DNA from: Siphonodentalium dalli
Taxonomy: Eukaryota > Mollusca > Scaphopoda > Gadilida > Siphonodentaliidae
Length of the DNA: 64,000 nucleotides
Reading direction: 5' to 3'
Assembly (NCBI GenBank): GCA_032622095.1
Contig: CP136068.1
Location: 49,718,443 to 49,782,442 of the forward strand
A program made the position numbers and the translations under genes. Below the pieces are notes generated by a model. That model searched no databases. It worked only from the letters and a program-made list of their open reading frames with translations, and was not told the DNA's origin. Positions 13,720 through 25,005 of the stretch are shown in pieces. Positions within the stretch are counted from its first letter, which is position 1. The number at the start of each line of letters is the position of its first letter.

Positions 13720-14350
13720 TGGTTTTTTTTCCATTGTGTTTTTTGAAACACCCTAGTAGAATCAATGTAAGACTCACATTACTTTGGTATTAACCCGTTG
13801 AGTGCCAGGGGCCGATCTCATCGGCCCTAAACCTACAAAATAAGTCTGTTAAAGAATATAAGAATAAATTATTAAAATTGTAAAAAAAAAAAAAAATGTT
13901 AGGCCAATGCATTCTCTTATATATGCGAGGCACAAAGGGTTAATGGTGAATTCTCACTCACCCCAGTAAACTGCGATAATTTACACTAGTTTACACTGGT
14001 TTTACCAGCGTGTTTTTGAAACACCCTAATAGAATCAATGTGAGCCTCACATCACTTGGGTATTATCATGGTGAATTGGACTGCATTCTCAATTCACCCC
14101 AGTAAACTCAATGCAAAGCATGATTTACACTGGTTTATATTGGTTTTGCCAGCATGTTTTTTTGAAATCGTAGAATCAATGTAATCCTCACATTGTTTTG
14201 GTATTATCATGGTGAATTATCAATTTACCCCAGTAAACCCATGTAAACCATGATTTACACTGGTTTCCATTGGTTTTAACAGCATGTTTTTGAAACACCC
14301 AAGTAGAAAATCCTCACATTACTTTGGTATTAGCAAGGTGAATATATAAA
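13720..14350 (+). repeat. Tandem repeat of about 130 bp, 4 units
   Basis: GAAACACCC(T/A)A.TAGAATCAATGT recurs at about 13745, 14023, 14163 and 14292; after removing the TTAA MITE at 13794-13939 the spacing is about 130. CACCCCAGTAAAC and TTACACTGGTTT mark each unit. Confidence 0.8.
13794..13939. mobile_element. TTAA-flanked MITE inserted into a 130-bp tandem array
   Basis: TTAA at 13790-13793 and 13940-13943 flanks the insert, which begins CCCGTTGAGTGCCAGGGG and ends GCACAAAGGG, with one half of the TTCTCTTATATATGCGAG palindrome. The flanking tandem repeat resumes on both sides. Confidence 0.8.
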
Positions 14351-14589
14351 TTCACCCCAGATGTTTTTTTTTTATCAGGGTATATGGACGCTGTGTAAGG
14401 GCAGTTTAGGGAGGGGCAGAGCAGACGAGCACATTTCAAGCCCCTGTGAAATAGATCAAGTTGCGAATGTCCACAAACATCCAATGTCAAACTAACTTCC
14501 CACCGTGAATGTCCATGAACGTCCAACCAACTTCACATCGAATGTCCAACGTCCAACCAACTTCAAACTGAAAGTCCATCGAACTAACT

Positions 14590-15829
14590 TCACATACGTA
14601 GCTGGGTGGTTTTCGCAATATCCTCAAATTTTAAAAACAAATTATAAACCTCGGTAGATGACAGATCTAATCGAACAAAACTATCTAAGTATTTTGACAT
14701 CAATGGTAGATTTTCGGTGAAGTGTAAAGCTCTGCTTATCATGCTGAACTGATGAAGCTCTGAATAGCGTTCTGCACTTAATGGAATACTTCTCAGGGTG
14801 TCAAGTGTTTCCAAATTGTGACGCAGTATCTCCTTGATTCCTGTTTCTCTGCCAAATTTATTCCAATCTATAATATCTTTTATGTCACTTTTTTGCAATT
14901 GCCAATCATTTATTTCCACCTCCAAGTTGGTTTTCGCAATACCCTTAAACTTTTTAAACAAAGTATCAACCTCGGTAGATGACAGATCTAATCGAACAAA
15001 ACTATCTAAGTATTGTGCCATGAGTGTTAGGTTTTCAGTGAAGCGTAACATCTTGCTTTTCATGCTGAACTCATGAAGCTCTGAATAGTGTTCTACACTC
15101 AATGGAATCATTCTCAGAGTGTCAAGTGTTTCCAAATTATGCTGCAATTTCTCCTTGATCCCTGTTTCCCTGCTAAATGTATTCCACTCTATAATCTCTT
15201 TTATGTCACTTTTTTGCAATTGACAATCTTTCACTGTATCGAATCTATCGATTATGTTCACATATAATTCCACTTTTTTCGCAAAGTTGATAAAATGTTC
15301 ATTTCTCATCAAATTCCTCAAGAAAGTGATATTCTGTTCCTCAAGAATAATGTTATTCATATCTCGACTCAGCAAAATTAGATCCTCGAAGTGCTGCTGA
15401 TTTAAACCTTTTCCTTTGACCATGTTAACCACACCAAGAATATCACCTTTTTCTTCTTCACTAAACTGCATGGGATGTTCGGGATGACCCGGCCTCTCAG
15501 TTAACATAATGTCCAATCGGCCATTAACCAATTTATCAGTTTGCCCGAGAACTTCATCCCTAATTCCATTGATCTGACCTCTAATATTTTCATTGTGTTC
15601 CTTGTGACTCTTTTCCAGTGTCTCACTAAATTTTCTTTCTAGAATATTTTCCCTGTGTAAAGCATCATTCACAGACTTCGAAGTTCTATCATCAAAAGTT
15701 CTTCTTATTTCAGAATCCCTGGCAGCTAAGAGGTTCTGGAGGCACGTTCCTGATTCGAGGTCAGAATCACCACAGACAGCACGGAATGTCTTCTCTAAAT
15801 TATCCAGTCTCGAGGCATGAGGATTGAAA
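14590..15829 (-). CDS. Unidentified exon encoding about 413 residues with a duplicated 98-residue module
   Basis: This is the longest open frame in the window. No ATG opens it: at its upstream edge a TTTTCTTTTTTCAG acceptor ends at 15830, so it is probably a terminal exon beginning at 15829, with the earlier exons missing or upstream. Residues of the open frame (numbered from 15846) fall into a charged, coiled-coil-like part (about 10-110, rich in Glu, Lys, Arg and Asn), a middle helical part, and two direct repeats at 209-306 and 316-413. Each repeat starts QLQKSDIK, contains IPLS, YSELH.FSM and YLDSFVRLDLSSTEV, and ends IAKT. Residues about 176-206 look like a worn half copy. The frame ends QLRM-stop. 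I do not recognise the family. The clean frame and two conserved copies argue for recent selection; expression is unproven. Confidence 0.6.
14608..15222 (-). repeat. Two direct copies of a 321-bp coding module
   Basis: The copies are at 15222-14929 and 14901-14608, offset 107 codons, inside the unidentified exon. They remain in frame with each other and differ mostly by substitutions. Confidence 0.9.
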
Positions 15830-15924
15830 CTGAAAAAAGAAAACAATCTTCTCTAAATTATCCCGCCTCAAGGCATAAGGATTGATTCTGAAAAAAGAAA
15901 ACGGTCTTCTAAAAGAATTTTTGT

Positions 15925-16735
15925 CAAAATGGGAGTCTCCCATCTAGAGGACACCCCGAAGATCCATATGAAGTTTTGTGATGATCGGATGAGGGATGTT
16001 AGCCAAAGGTTTTAGTCATGCAATGAGGAAAATCCAAGATGGCTACCGGCAGCCATATTTTTCAACGAATTTCGGTAAAAATATGAGGCTCCCATCTAGA
16101 GGTCTCCCCGGAGATGCATATGAAGTTTGGTGATGATCGGATGAGGGATGTCGTCTGTAGGGTGTGCTAAAGGATTTAGTCATTAAAGAGTAAAATCCAA
16201 GATGGCTGCCGGCAGCCATGTTTTCATCGAATTTTTTTCAAATTTTATAGCTCCCACCTAGAGATGATTCTAAACATGCCTGTATATTTTCAAATCAATT
16301 CTCCAATTAATGCGGGCTGCGGGGTGTGCCGATGGATTCAAATTTGAAATCCAAGATGGCTGCTGGTGGCCATGTTTTTTAATAAATTTCGGTCAAAATA
16401 GGAGGCTCCCATCTAGATTTCACCCAGAAAATCCATATGAAGTTTGGTGACGATCGGATGAGAGATGTGGCCTGTCGGTGTGCCAAAGGATTTAGTCATA
16501 CAAAGAGTAAATTCCAAGATGGTTGCTGGTGGCCATGTTTTTCAACACATTTCGGTCAAAAAAGGAGGCTCCCATCTAGAGGTCATCCCGAAGATTGGTC
16601 ATGATCGGATGCAGGATGTGGTCTGTAGAGTTTGCAGTTTACAGGTAATCACAATCATGCCTGCAAAATTAAAGAATGTTCCAGTCATAAATACGGGCTG
16701 TAGGGTGTGCCGATGGATTCAAATTTGAAATTTCA
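15925..16735 (+). repeat. 160-bp tandem repeat array, locus 1 (about 5 units)
   Basis: Landmark AGGCTCCCATCTAGA recurs at 15930, 16086, 16247, 16403 and 16565. Each unit has GGATTTAGTCAT, AATCCAAGATGGC and TATGAAGTTTGGTGATGATC. No gene is present. Confidence 0.92.
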
Positions 16736-16781
16736 AAGGAAATTGTTGATGCACGAATGGATGGATGGACACACGTCGGAT

Positions 16782-17500
16782 GGCCAAATTCACATTTAAT
16801 AATTAATTGTGCTTAAGCGCAATCAATTGCGCTTAAGTGTAATTAATTGCACTTAAGCGCAATTCATGGATATATGTAACTAAACACCCCTGGTAATAAA
16901 TAGGTTTATCCATAACTTAACCTTAACTCCTATTGACATATCACCTTATGTTTTCATTGGTTTGGATGGGTAGGGAGCTAGCCCAGTGACTTCTTTATCA
17001 AAATGGCTGACTCGCAATAGTATTACCTTCTGTTTTGGTTGGAGCGACTTGTGATAGCATTATATTATCTTCTGTATATATTAGTTGGGACTACTCGCCA
17101 TAGCATTTTTGGGACAGGGATGCCGATAATATGAAAATAGGGTTTTTTCCATGATTTAATTCAATAAGTAAACCATATGAGGTAAGCAAGCCCTCATGCA
17201 GTGACACCACATGCATGCTATGGTATATGACCATAGTAATGGCCCAAATATGTGCAAAAATACATTAAAAAACATCATATAAAAAATTGCTAGAGCTCCG
17301 GGAAGGAGACATCAATTCTTTGGATATAGCCTGGATGCTGATAATATGTAATTAGGTATTATCATTGTTGAACACATAGTCACAGTTGACTGCTCAGGCT
17401 AATTAAAACAGGTTAAAATTAGCCCAATGCTCCTGTTGTGTTGCTAGGTGATGCCATGCCAATAGTTTATGGGTAGGTTAGATAGTAGTTACAATTACGC
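16782..17500. mobile_element. Copy of the TTAAGCGCAATT element, right end damaged
   Basis: The left end GGCCAAATTCACATTTAAT and array are followed by the shared interior. The right array is reduced to AGTTACAATTACGCTTG near 17485-17500. It follows directly on the 160-bp repeat array. Confidence 0.7.
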
Positions 17501-19004
17501 TTGAAGGAATGCGGTCCTGAAAAAAAATATAGTATTTTCTTTCAATATACCGATAATATAAATATAAAATGTCCATTGGGCGCATATAATCTAATATTCG
17601 GCCAGCAATCATTATTTTTATAACGATTAAAACAAATTCTGAAGTTAGCCAAAGATTTTGTGTTGTAGACGAAGTCACGTGATCATCGGCCCGATCACAT
17701 GATTGTCACATGTAAACAGAAGCATAGCACATGATTGATCACATGGTAACTCATTGACAACGCATAGATACGCAACGGTGGTATATAAAGTTTGCATGAA
17801 TTCGATCACGGCCTTTGGAGTTTGTCGCGTAATGGGAGAACACTGTGAATGCAAAACTTCACTGAAATACATCGCCGTTCTCGTAATTAAACGTCTTTAT
17901 CGTGTTATTATTATATGTATCACTATGTGTTGTTATTATAAAGCCATGCCCGTATATTACATATATTATTCGGTTTTGCACGCAGTTATCTATATAAACA
18001 CGTGCTCATGTTTATATATATTTTTTTCGTTACCGGAATAGTCCAAGTTATATTATATATTCATATAAAGATTGCATATATATGCGAAGACTTGCACAGT
18101 TATTAGACAATTATCATCTCATAAACATTCCAATTTCCAGATGCCCTTAGTCATGTGTCAATAAAGAGCTTTTCGTTTTAATTTATCGTAACACGGTAAA
18201 ACAAAAATAATTCGGTTTATTGCTGTCGGATTTAATCAATTATAATCAAGCCATTCATCAGCAATATGATATGATAAGTTCATTTTCATAGTTATGAATC
18301 ATGTATATATTAGGGCAATAAGGTGTTTGTATATATTTCGGAATATTGCCTCCCCCCCCCAAACAATCTTGCCGACTGTCACTGATGAAAATTCGCTGCC
18401 TCTATGTATGGTTAGTGGCCTATAAAATTAGCACTCTAGCAACGCGGTCTATTGAATATCCAGGTCATAAATCGACCTCTTTGTGTCAATTACGCATAAA
18501 AATAGGATTATAAAATACATAAACGTTCGCCGTGGTTCGTTTAAACATCCAATTATATATAACACTTTTTGAAAGAGGGATAATAATCCAGTTTAATATG
18601 TAATCACATGTACAAGCGCTCTTTATTCGCACTATATCGGAATAGGCTTAACAGTGAACGCTCTTTATTACGTCATGGTAAAGGAGCATGCTGGGGACTC
18701 GACTTAGAATAGTTGCCATCGTGATTGTTTACTGATTACACCAATACACGTAAATACATGTACACGAACTTGCGATATACATGCTTTATATATAAGTCAT
18801 AGCAATTTCCGGTTTATTAAACTCTTTTTATTCGCACCATATTAGGAATACTCTTAACATGGAACACTCTTTATTGAGATGTGGTGAAGGAAAATGGGGA
18901 CTCGACTTAGAATAGTTGTCATCGTGAATACTTTACTAAATTATTCATCAACATACTCCCCACTTTAACTGCAATTGTATGTATTCGTAAACATGACTGA
19001 CTCG
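17501..19004. other. No gene seen
   Basis: AT-rich sequence with paired CACGTGATCATC/GATCACATGATTG words at 17676-17745 and the diverged duplication at 18615-18950. Confidence 0.5.
18615..18950 (+). repeat. Diverged tandem duplication of about 203 bp
   Basis: GGGGACTCGACTTAGAATAG at 18693 recurs at 18896, with CTCTTTATT and ATTCGCACTATAT-like blocks at the same offset. The same ACGCTCTTTAT word is at 2548 and 2588. Confidence 0.75.
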
Positions 19005-19193
19005 TCAAATTAAACGCTGTTTATTTGGTATATGTATTCTGTATGTAGTTTCTGATTTTGCGCAACGGGTTTCCCCACAGAAATCCCGACAAATGTCACG
19101 TAAACGAACATCGTTTGGAAATGAATGCAGAATTATACCTAATTGAGAGTCACTATACAGGCCACAGCCGAAAATACTGCATTTATTTGGCAT
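19005..19193 (-). CDS. Partial THAP-type zinc finger
   Basis: THAP domains are C2CH zinc-binding, DNA-binding modules found in transcription factors and in P-element-type transposases. From the ATG at 19193 the protein reads MPNKCSIFGC, giving the THAP N-terminus and C-x4-C pair, then LHSFP at the place of the usual F-H-x-F-P. The expected tryptophan a few residues later is Cys here (RDICRDFCGE). After that the resemblance stops and the frame ends at 19005. The second Cys-His pair is absent, so this is either a first exon whose donor I cannot place or a broken copy. No P-element ends were seen nearby. Confidence 0.4.
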   Translation of the reverse strand: MPNKCSIFGCGLYSDSQLGIILHSFPNDVRLRDICRDFCGETRCAKSETTYRIHIPNKQRLI

Positions 19194-19784
19194 TGTCACG
19201 AATGAATGGTTGTAAATACGGGACACTCAGGGCATCTACCGGTATATGGAAAATTATAACAACATCGTGAACACGCACCCGAAAAGAATTCACACGTCGG
19301 CTCGTGTTTTTATAAGATTTATTTTTGACACGAAAGTGGTATCTACCCCGCTCAATCGGCCTTCTATATTAAATTATTTTTTTGTCAAAACAATAACTTT
19401 CCAAACAGCACTTATGCCAAATCACAAGTGAAGATAACTCACGGGGCGATGACAAATCACCACGTATACACAATGCTATTGGCATACCCGCAGTAATTCC
19501 ATTACACTCACGCTCTGATGTCGATTCCGCATTTTCCATCGCCACTTATATGACGTCATATAAGTAGACACAATTAACTCCGACTCCGATTCCGTGTTTT
19601 TAATTAGTTTACTCATTTGACGTCATATGAGGAATTGCGACGGAGATAGCCGACAACCGGTGGGGGTATTATTTATTTATTTCTCGGCTTATTTATTACG
19701 CGATTGTTATGGGACTTGGATCATTGTGATCACAATGGGGGTGGCTTTCCGATAGTGTTTTGTTGTTTCATCAGGATAGCAATC

Positions 19785-20412
19785 CTTTAAGCGCAATTAA
19801 TTACTTAAGCGTAAATGCCCTATTTGTGCTTAAGCACAATATGTGGTAATTGTGCTTAAAGGTACTCAACCCGTAAAGAGGGTCCCCATCTCAACAGATT
19901 CCAACAACAACAATCCGATCAGAGGGTCCTATATTACTATTTCTTTGGCTTTGGGGGTAAAAAATTTTTGATTCGAGTCGAGGAACCCATCAAACAAAGC
20001 TCAGAGTTATTAGATATTGATTTTTCAAATTTGTTATGTTCTCGAGATGAGTACCAATAACTGCCGTAATCTGCTCTGGATGTGTACTCCAAATCTATTC
20101 AAACAGACAAGGATGAATAACTCTAAAATCAAGTGGTAATTTTAACGCAATTTTGATTGAGTTCTGGGCCAGATAGTATTCCCGATAATGAAAAATAATA
20201 GATTTCTAAAATCGATATCTAACAAATCTGAGCTTTGATGGGTGACTTCCTCGACTCGAATCAAATATTTTTGACCCCCGAAGCCATTGAAATAGTAATT
20301 GAGAGGAGTTTTATCGGGTTGAGTACCGTTAAGCGCAATTGAATGCGCTAAAGCGCAATTATTTGCGCTTAAGCACAATTCATTATAAAATGTGAATTTG
20401 GCCTCCCATAAA
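19785..20412. mobile_element. Short copy of the TTAAGCGCAATT element with a nested insert
   Basis: Array words are at 19788-19858 and 20330-20385, and the right terminus ATGTGAATTTGGCCTCCC ends it. The TTAA-flanked element 19860-20328 replaces most of the interior. Confidence 0.7.
19860..20328. mobile_element. TTAA-flanked element nested in the TTAAGCGCAATT element
   Basis: TTAA at 19856-19859 and 20329-20332 flanks AGGTACTCAACCCG and CGGGTTGAGTACCG. Inner inverted blocks include TCGAGTCGAGGAACCCATC and the inverse near 20240. Confidence 0.78.
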
Positions 20413-21132
20413 CCCATGGCAATAGCTCAAACTTTACGTTGTAAAGTTGAGCTAATAAATAAAATCTCAATTATTCTCATTTCACTATTATGACTGAGAG
20501 AACGGTGTGGTGAAAAGTCTTACATAAACGGTACACCAAGGAACAAAAATAACAAACAAACTAAACAAAATTTTCAATGCTTTGACCTTTTCCAATGTTT
20601 ACTGTCAAATTTTGTTTAAATGTTGACATCTTTTGGACAAATTGGACTGTTTTTATCGGTAGTAATGTTTACATAACTTAACGGTTTTGGATTTTTTTTA
20701 TCGGTAGTAATGTTTACATAACATAACAGTTTTGATATGCAAAATCTAATTTTTAATGTGCTTTATGTGATTGTTGTTTGCAGTCTTTTATGGTATATAG
20801 AATGTACACACTTCGAAGGTGTTGGTCCCTTTATATTAAAAATCTGAGTTGAGGACTAATTATCAATATCCTCTTATTTTTTAATAAAATGGAATTTGTT
20901 TGTTTGTTTTGCAGTGTAGTTTGTTTTTATTAGGTGGTGATATATTTTATTTATGCGTCTAAAAATTGGCAGGAAAACTAGGGTAGAGATCGAGGAAGCT
21001 TATATTTATAAGTCAAGAATATCATGTTTCAAATTAATAGCATTTAAATTCCACAGATTTCTTATTTGATGCTGATATTAAATATAACTGTTGGGTGTCC
21101 AACAAAATTAACAACTAAAATGTTATACTCAC

Positions 21133-21365
21133 AAAAAATTCACTGATAGCACTGCCACTAGAAACGCAGCATTCATGAGAATTTGTACACTCCCACCACT
21201 CCCAAGCCAACCAGCATCTGTAAGTCTGTGACTAGCTTTGTTCTTCTCCCCACTTTGTCCTCCCGAGTCTTTGTTCTCCTCCCCACTTTGTCCTCCCTGC
21301 CGTTTGTTTTTCACTCCCGTTTTCTGTCCTGTTGTACTCTTGTTTTTGTCTTTATCTTTAGCCAT
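21133..21365 (-). CDS. Probable first coding exon of an unidentified membrane-associated protein
   Basis: The ATG is at 21365 and the frame runs 77 codons to a strong donor, GTGAGT, at 21132. The N-terminal half is very hydrophilic and lysine/glutamine/glycine-rich (MAKDKDKNK, then two GGQSGE.NK repeats). A short linker is followed by a hydrophobic segment, ILMNAAFLVAVLSVNF, which would make a transmembrane helix or signal anchor. A CAG at the upstream edge (about 21370) could be an acceptor. Downstream exons would lie at lower coordinates; none was recognised. The charged tail plus one helix is seen in many ER membrane proteins, so I give no name. The GGQSGE duplication is a small internal tandem repeat. 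Confidence 0.45.
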
Positions 21366-22133
21366 TATTTCTGCAGGGTAATACATGTATATATTCTATT
21401 ATTATCCATTATGAACTGAGGTGAGGGATATCGAAAAAAATCTCACTCACTGGTATATCATGCCACAAATCTCTACTCTGGCTATGTCCAGAGATCCTAT
21501 TTCACCAGTTCAAAACCTGGTTCATGATTTAGGTGACTTTTGTGAGGTGATTTTGCAAAAAAAAGTGAATTGATCACTGGGGGGGAATTCATCATTTTAA
21601 GCGATGCAAAGCAAAATCGGCTCATATAATTGACCTAAATCATGCAATCTCGGGCTGGGGTGTGAAATAGGAATGGTAATTATGCAAATGAGGTGAGGTT
21701 CGAATGCTAAGCTTACCATTCGAATATTAAGTTCATAAATATTTTGCCCAATATGAAGACTAATAAATAGCTAAGGTAGCATTCAAATTGTAAGGTTATC
21801 AATGATTGGTCCATTTGCTCCTCATTTGCTTAGTGGTTTTTTCTAAGTATTCGAATGCTAAGCGAATGCTAAGCTAAGACTAAGGAAAGACATTCACTTT
21901 CGGTAATTGGCTTATATCACCTGAATCAATCGGTTGATAGTAGTGAGCTAAGACGTTATATGCATTGGAACATAACAATTTCACAAATTTCAGGTCGGAC
22001 AGTCACTCAATTTGCACACCTGCTGAAGGAATTTTCTGAGGGGACAGCCATATTATGTCAGTGTTAATATTCATCAAGACTTACATTTCGGGGTAAATTT
22101 CTATTCACTGAGTTATCAGTTAAATAGCACTCT

Positions 22134-22295
22134 CAAGATGTGGCCTGTAGGGTGTGCCAAAGGATTTAGTGATGCAAAAAGTAAAACCAAGATGGCCACT
22201 GGCAGCCATGTTTTTTAACAGAATTCGTTAAAAAATGGTAAACTCCCATTTACAGTTCACCCCGAGGATCCATATGAAGTTTGGTGACGACAAAA
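22134..22295 (+). repeat. 160-bp repeat, single unit (locus 2)
   Basis: One unit in the same orientation as locus 1, from GTGGCCTGTAGGGTGTGCC to GAAGTTTGGTGACGAC. Confidence 0.88.
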
Positions 22296-22939
22296 GTTAA
22301 GTTTCTAGTTTTCTAAAGGCTCAACAGTAAAGTTGAGCTAAAAGCTAATTTTTAGTAATAGAACACTACTTAATGCTCATTAATATTACGAAACAAGTAA
22401 AAACACATGCAGTAAATCATCTTTGTGAGGATAAGAACTTTTGATTTCAGGATTCCCATTTCTGCCTTTGCAAAGAATACATGTATTTTGTCGGTGTGTT
22501 CCGCAATATTCTACTTGTTACTGGTTGTTCATGAATAGACTGCAGATGGAAAATTATATACATGTAATTAAAATAGACTTGAGCGACAATTTGGTCATCT
22601 AGTCGGGGCTAGTCACGATGTTAGAGAATTCCTAGCTGTGCATATACACATCTTTGGACATCGCATTCTATTATATGCTGGTGATGCGGGTAGCCTGTGG
22701 GTATGGATACTGAACCTTTACTGACACGTTCAATTAGCAAGTGTTAATTGAGTGATATTCTGAGATTTCAGAAGTCGATAAAATTTGAGGCGAACAATAT
22801 GGCTTAAAATATGCTATAATAACCACTTGATTTTAGAGTTATCCATCTTACACCCGCAATTTGTCCGTTTTGATCACGTGGTTCTGCCAACTTGTGGGCT
22901 TCATCTCTGAAAATTAATAGATTTCAAAAATCGATAATT

Positions 22940-24500
22940 TTGAGGCGCAATTGATCGGAAGCGGGGGCAGGCGTTAATGAAGCTTTGTTTTCATTAATGC
23001 CCGCTTCCGGTTAAGTCACTGATCACATGATCACACGAGGATGGAGCGGTAATATAATTTATAGTAATAACATGATTTTGTCTGGCGTCATGGTTTATTA
23101 TTACCACTTTAGAGGGCGTTCTCTAGTAGATTAACAGTATTTTACCTGCAAAATAAAATTCCATAATTTTGGGATGAAGTTGACTGGAAGCGGGCGGCGG
23201 GCGTTAATGAAGCTTTGTTTTCATTAATGCCCGCTGCCGGTTAAGTCACCGATAACACATTGATGGAGTGGTAATAATAGTAATAACATGATTTTGTCGG
23301 GCGCCTTGGTTTATTAACGGCCCTCCAGGAATGATTAACAGCCCTCAGCCTTATTAGCGGCCCTCGACTATATCTCGGGCCTCTAATAGGCCCTCGGGCT
23401 GTTAATCATTCCTGTCGGGCCTTTAATAAACCATAACGCCCTAAAAAATCATGTTATTTTTTGGTATATTAACGTCCTCCATGAATGATTAACATCCCTC
23501 GGGCCTATTAGAGGCCCGAGATACAGTCGAGGGCCTCTAATAGGCCCTCGGGCTGTTATTCATTCATGGAGGGCAGTTAATATACCAATAACTTGATTTT
23601 GGAGGGCGTTATGGTTTATTAACGGCCCCCCCCAGAAATGATTAACAGCCCGAGGGGTTCAATAAAGGCCCGAGATGGCCGTTAATAAACTGGAGGGCCG
23701 TTAATAAACCTAACGCCCGACAAAATCAAGTTATTACTATTATTACCACTCTCTGAAATGAAACCCAACTAGAACATAGATGAGTGAGTAAGCAGCAATA
23801 TGTCAACTGAAATAATAACTCACTCTTTTAATAATTTGGTGTTAATTCTGAATTTTGTCACAAAGCAGTGAACATTAACTTAGCAGTCTAAGTTCTGAAC
23901 AGTATGTAGGAACTTATCATTTCCCATAATAGTTTATTGTGCATTGTTGAAGGTGCTAGAGATGTTCCAGGTTTTCTTGGCTTCACTTCGTCGTAAAATT
24001 TCCGCAAAAGAGAGGCCAGTTCATCAACATAAATTTGGAAGAAATCATGATTGCTTTATATTCCTGTTTGCAAGCCATTCTGAGTATTTTCTCACTCCCC
24101 ACTGGGTTGATTTTGTTGTCGATGCTGGTTTTGAACTGTTTTCAAGAGAATTTAAGGACTCCTCATCTAGTTCACTTGACTGAGACATTTTTTCGAACGA
24201 TCACACAAAATGTAAACAATTCAAACCATGTGTCGTCTGTTTGTTGTCAAATCGCAACCCGGAAGCGGGCCATTAATATCGTTAACGCATAACTTCCGGT
24301 TTGATGCCGGGCGTTAGCAAATCGCAAACCGGAAGCGGGCCATTAATATCATTAACGCATAACATCTGGTTTGATGCCGGGCATTATGGCTTTTTACCAA
24401 TCGGGTAAAACAATGTTAACCTCAGCTACTAGAGAACGCCCTCTAAAGTGGTAATAATAGACCATAACGCCCTCAAAAATAATGTTATTGGTATATATAT
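22940..24500. mobile_element. Foldback repeat region with GTTAATAAACC/GGGCCT arrays
   Basis: The segment contains repeated and inverted copies of CATAACGCCC..ACAAAATCATGTTATT and of GTTAATAAACC with CCTCGGGCCTATTA. Paired motifs GGAAGCGGGC and GCGTTAATGAAG recur at 22960, 23190, 24260 and 24325 with their inverse at 23000 and 23230. ACTTTAGAGGGCGTTCTCTAGTAG at 23106 is mirrored at about 24427-24450, so these may be the outer inverted ends of a roughly 1.35-kb element. A single unit of the same family is at about 37485-37590. The ZMYM-like pseudogene is inside. Confidence 0.6.
23888..24188 (-). pseudogene. Frameshifted fragment resembling ZMYM/QRICH1-type domain (Crypton recombinase relatives)
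   Basis: Reading leftward from an ATG at 24188, the frame gives an acidic Ser-rich start (MSQSSELDEES), then STQWGVRKYSEWLANRNI, and meets a stop near 24050. A one-base shift restores DFFQIYVDELASLLRKFY, DEVKPRKPGTSLAPSTM and HNKLLW until a stop at 23888. The T.WGVR.F.EW and L..FY.EV...G..Y.PSTL pattern is that of the conserved domain in ZMYM2, QRICH1 and KIAA1958-like proteins, which is related to Crypton tyrosine recombinases. Only the N-terminal part of such a domain is present, and catalytic residues are not covered. The fragment lies inside a foldback repeat region (22.9-24.5 kb), so it may be cargo of a transposon. Family assignment is from pattern memory. Confidence 0.5.
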
Positions 24501-24525
24501 CATTCATCTTATTCACAAATTAAAG

Positions 24526-25005
24526 CTGATGGGGTCATTGTCACAAGGCTCCTGTCACATTCGTAGCCAGCTTTTTAAATCGATCACAAATGTAGCCAGT
24601 TTTTTTACGGCGATCACATTTGTAGCCAGCTTTTCATATTCATGCGAACCTCAATGAACAAGATCAGGTTAGTCTCATATTTCTGAGTTGATGAATGAAA
24701 AACAACATAAATTTTAATTTTATATTAGTTCATCTAAGAACCTGAGGTTTCCGATCAATGTCGTTAGATGCTCGAATTATATTCCAATATAAGTTGATAA
24801 ACGAAGTCAGTTTTGGAGCACGACGTCGATATTTTAGTCACGAACGCGATGACGTCATATTTCGCGCCATATAAAGCATGGAATTAGAAAAGCTGGCTAC
24901 GAATGTGATCGCCGGCGAAAAGCTGGCTACATTGCACATTTGTGATTGATTTAAAAAGCTGGCTACGAATGTGACCAGAGCCTTGTGACAATGACCCCAT
25001 CGGCC
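24526..25005. mobile_element. Foldback element with 9-bp target duplication (MULE-like)
   Basis: AAATTAAAG flanks both ends (24517-24525 and 25006-25014). The arms, from GATGGGGTCATTGTCACAAG to the inverse, contain repeated TAGCCAGCTTTTTAAATCGA words. A 9-bp duplication and long arms are typical of Mutator-like elements. No transposase is present. Confidence 0.8.
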
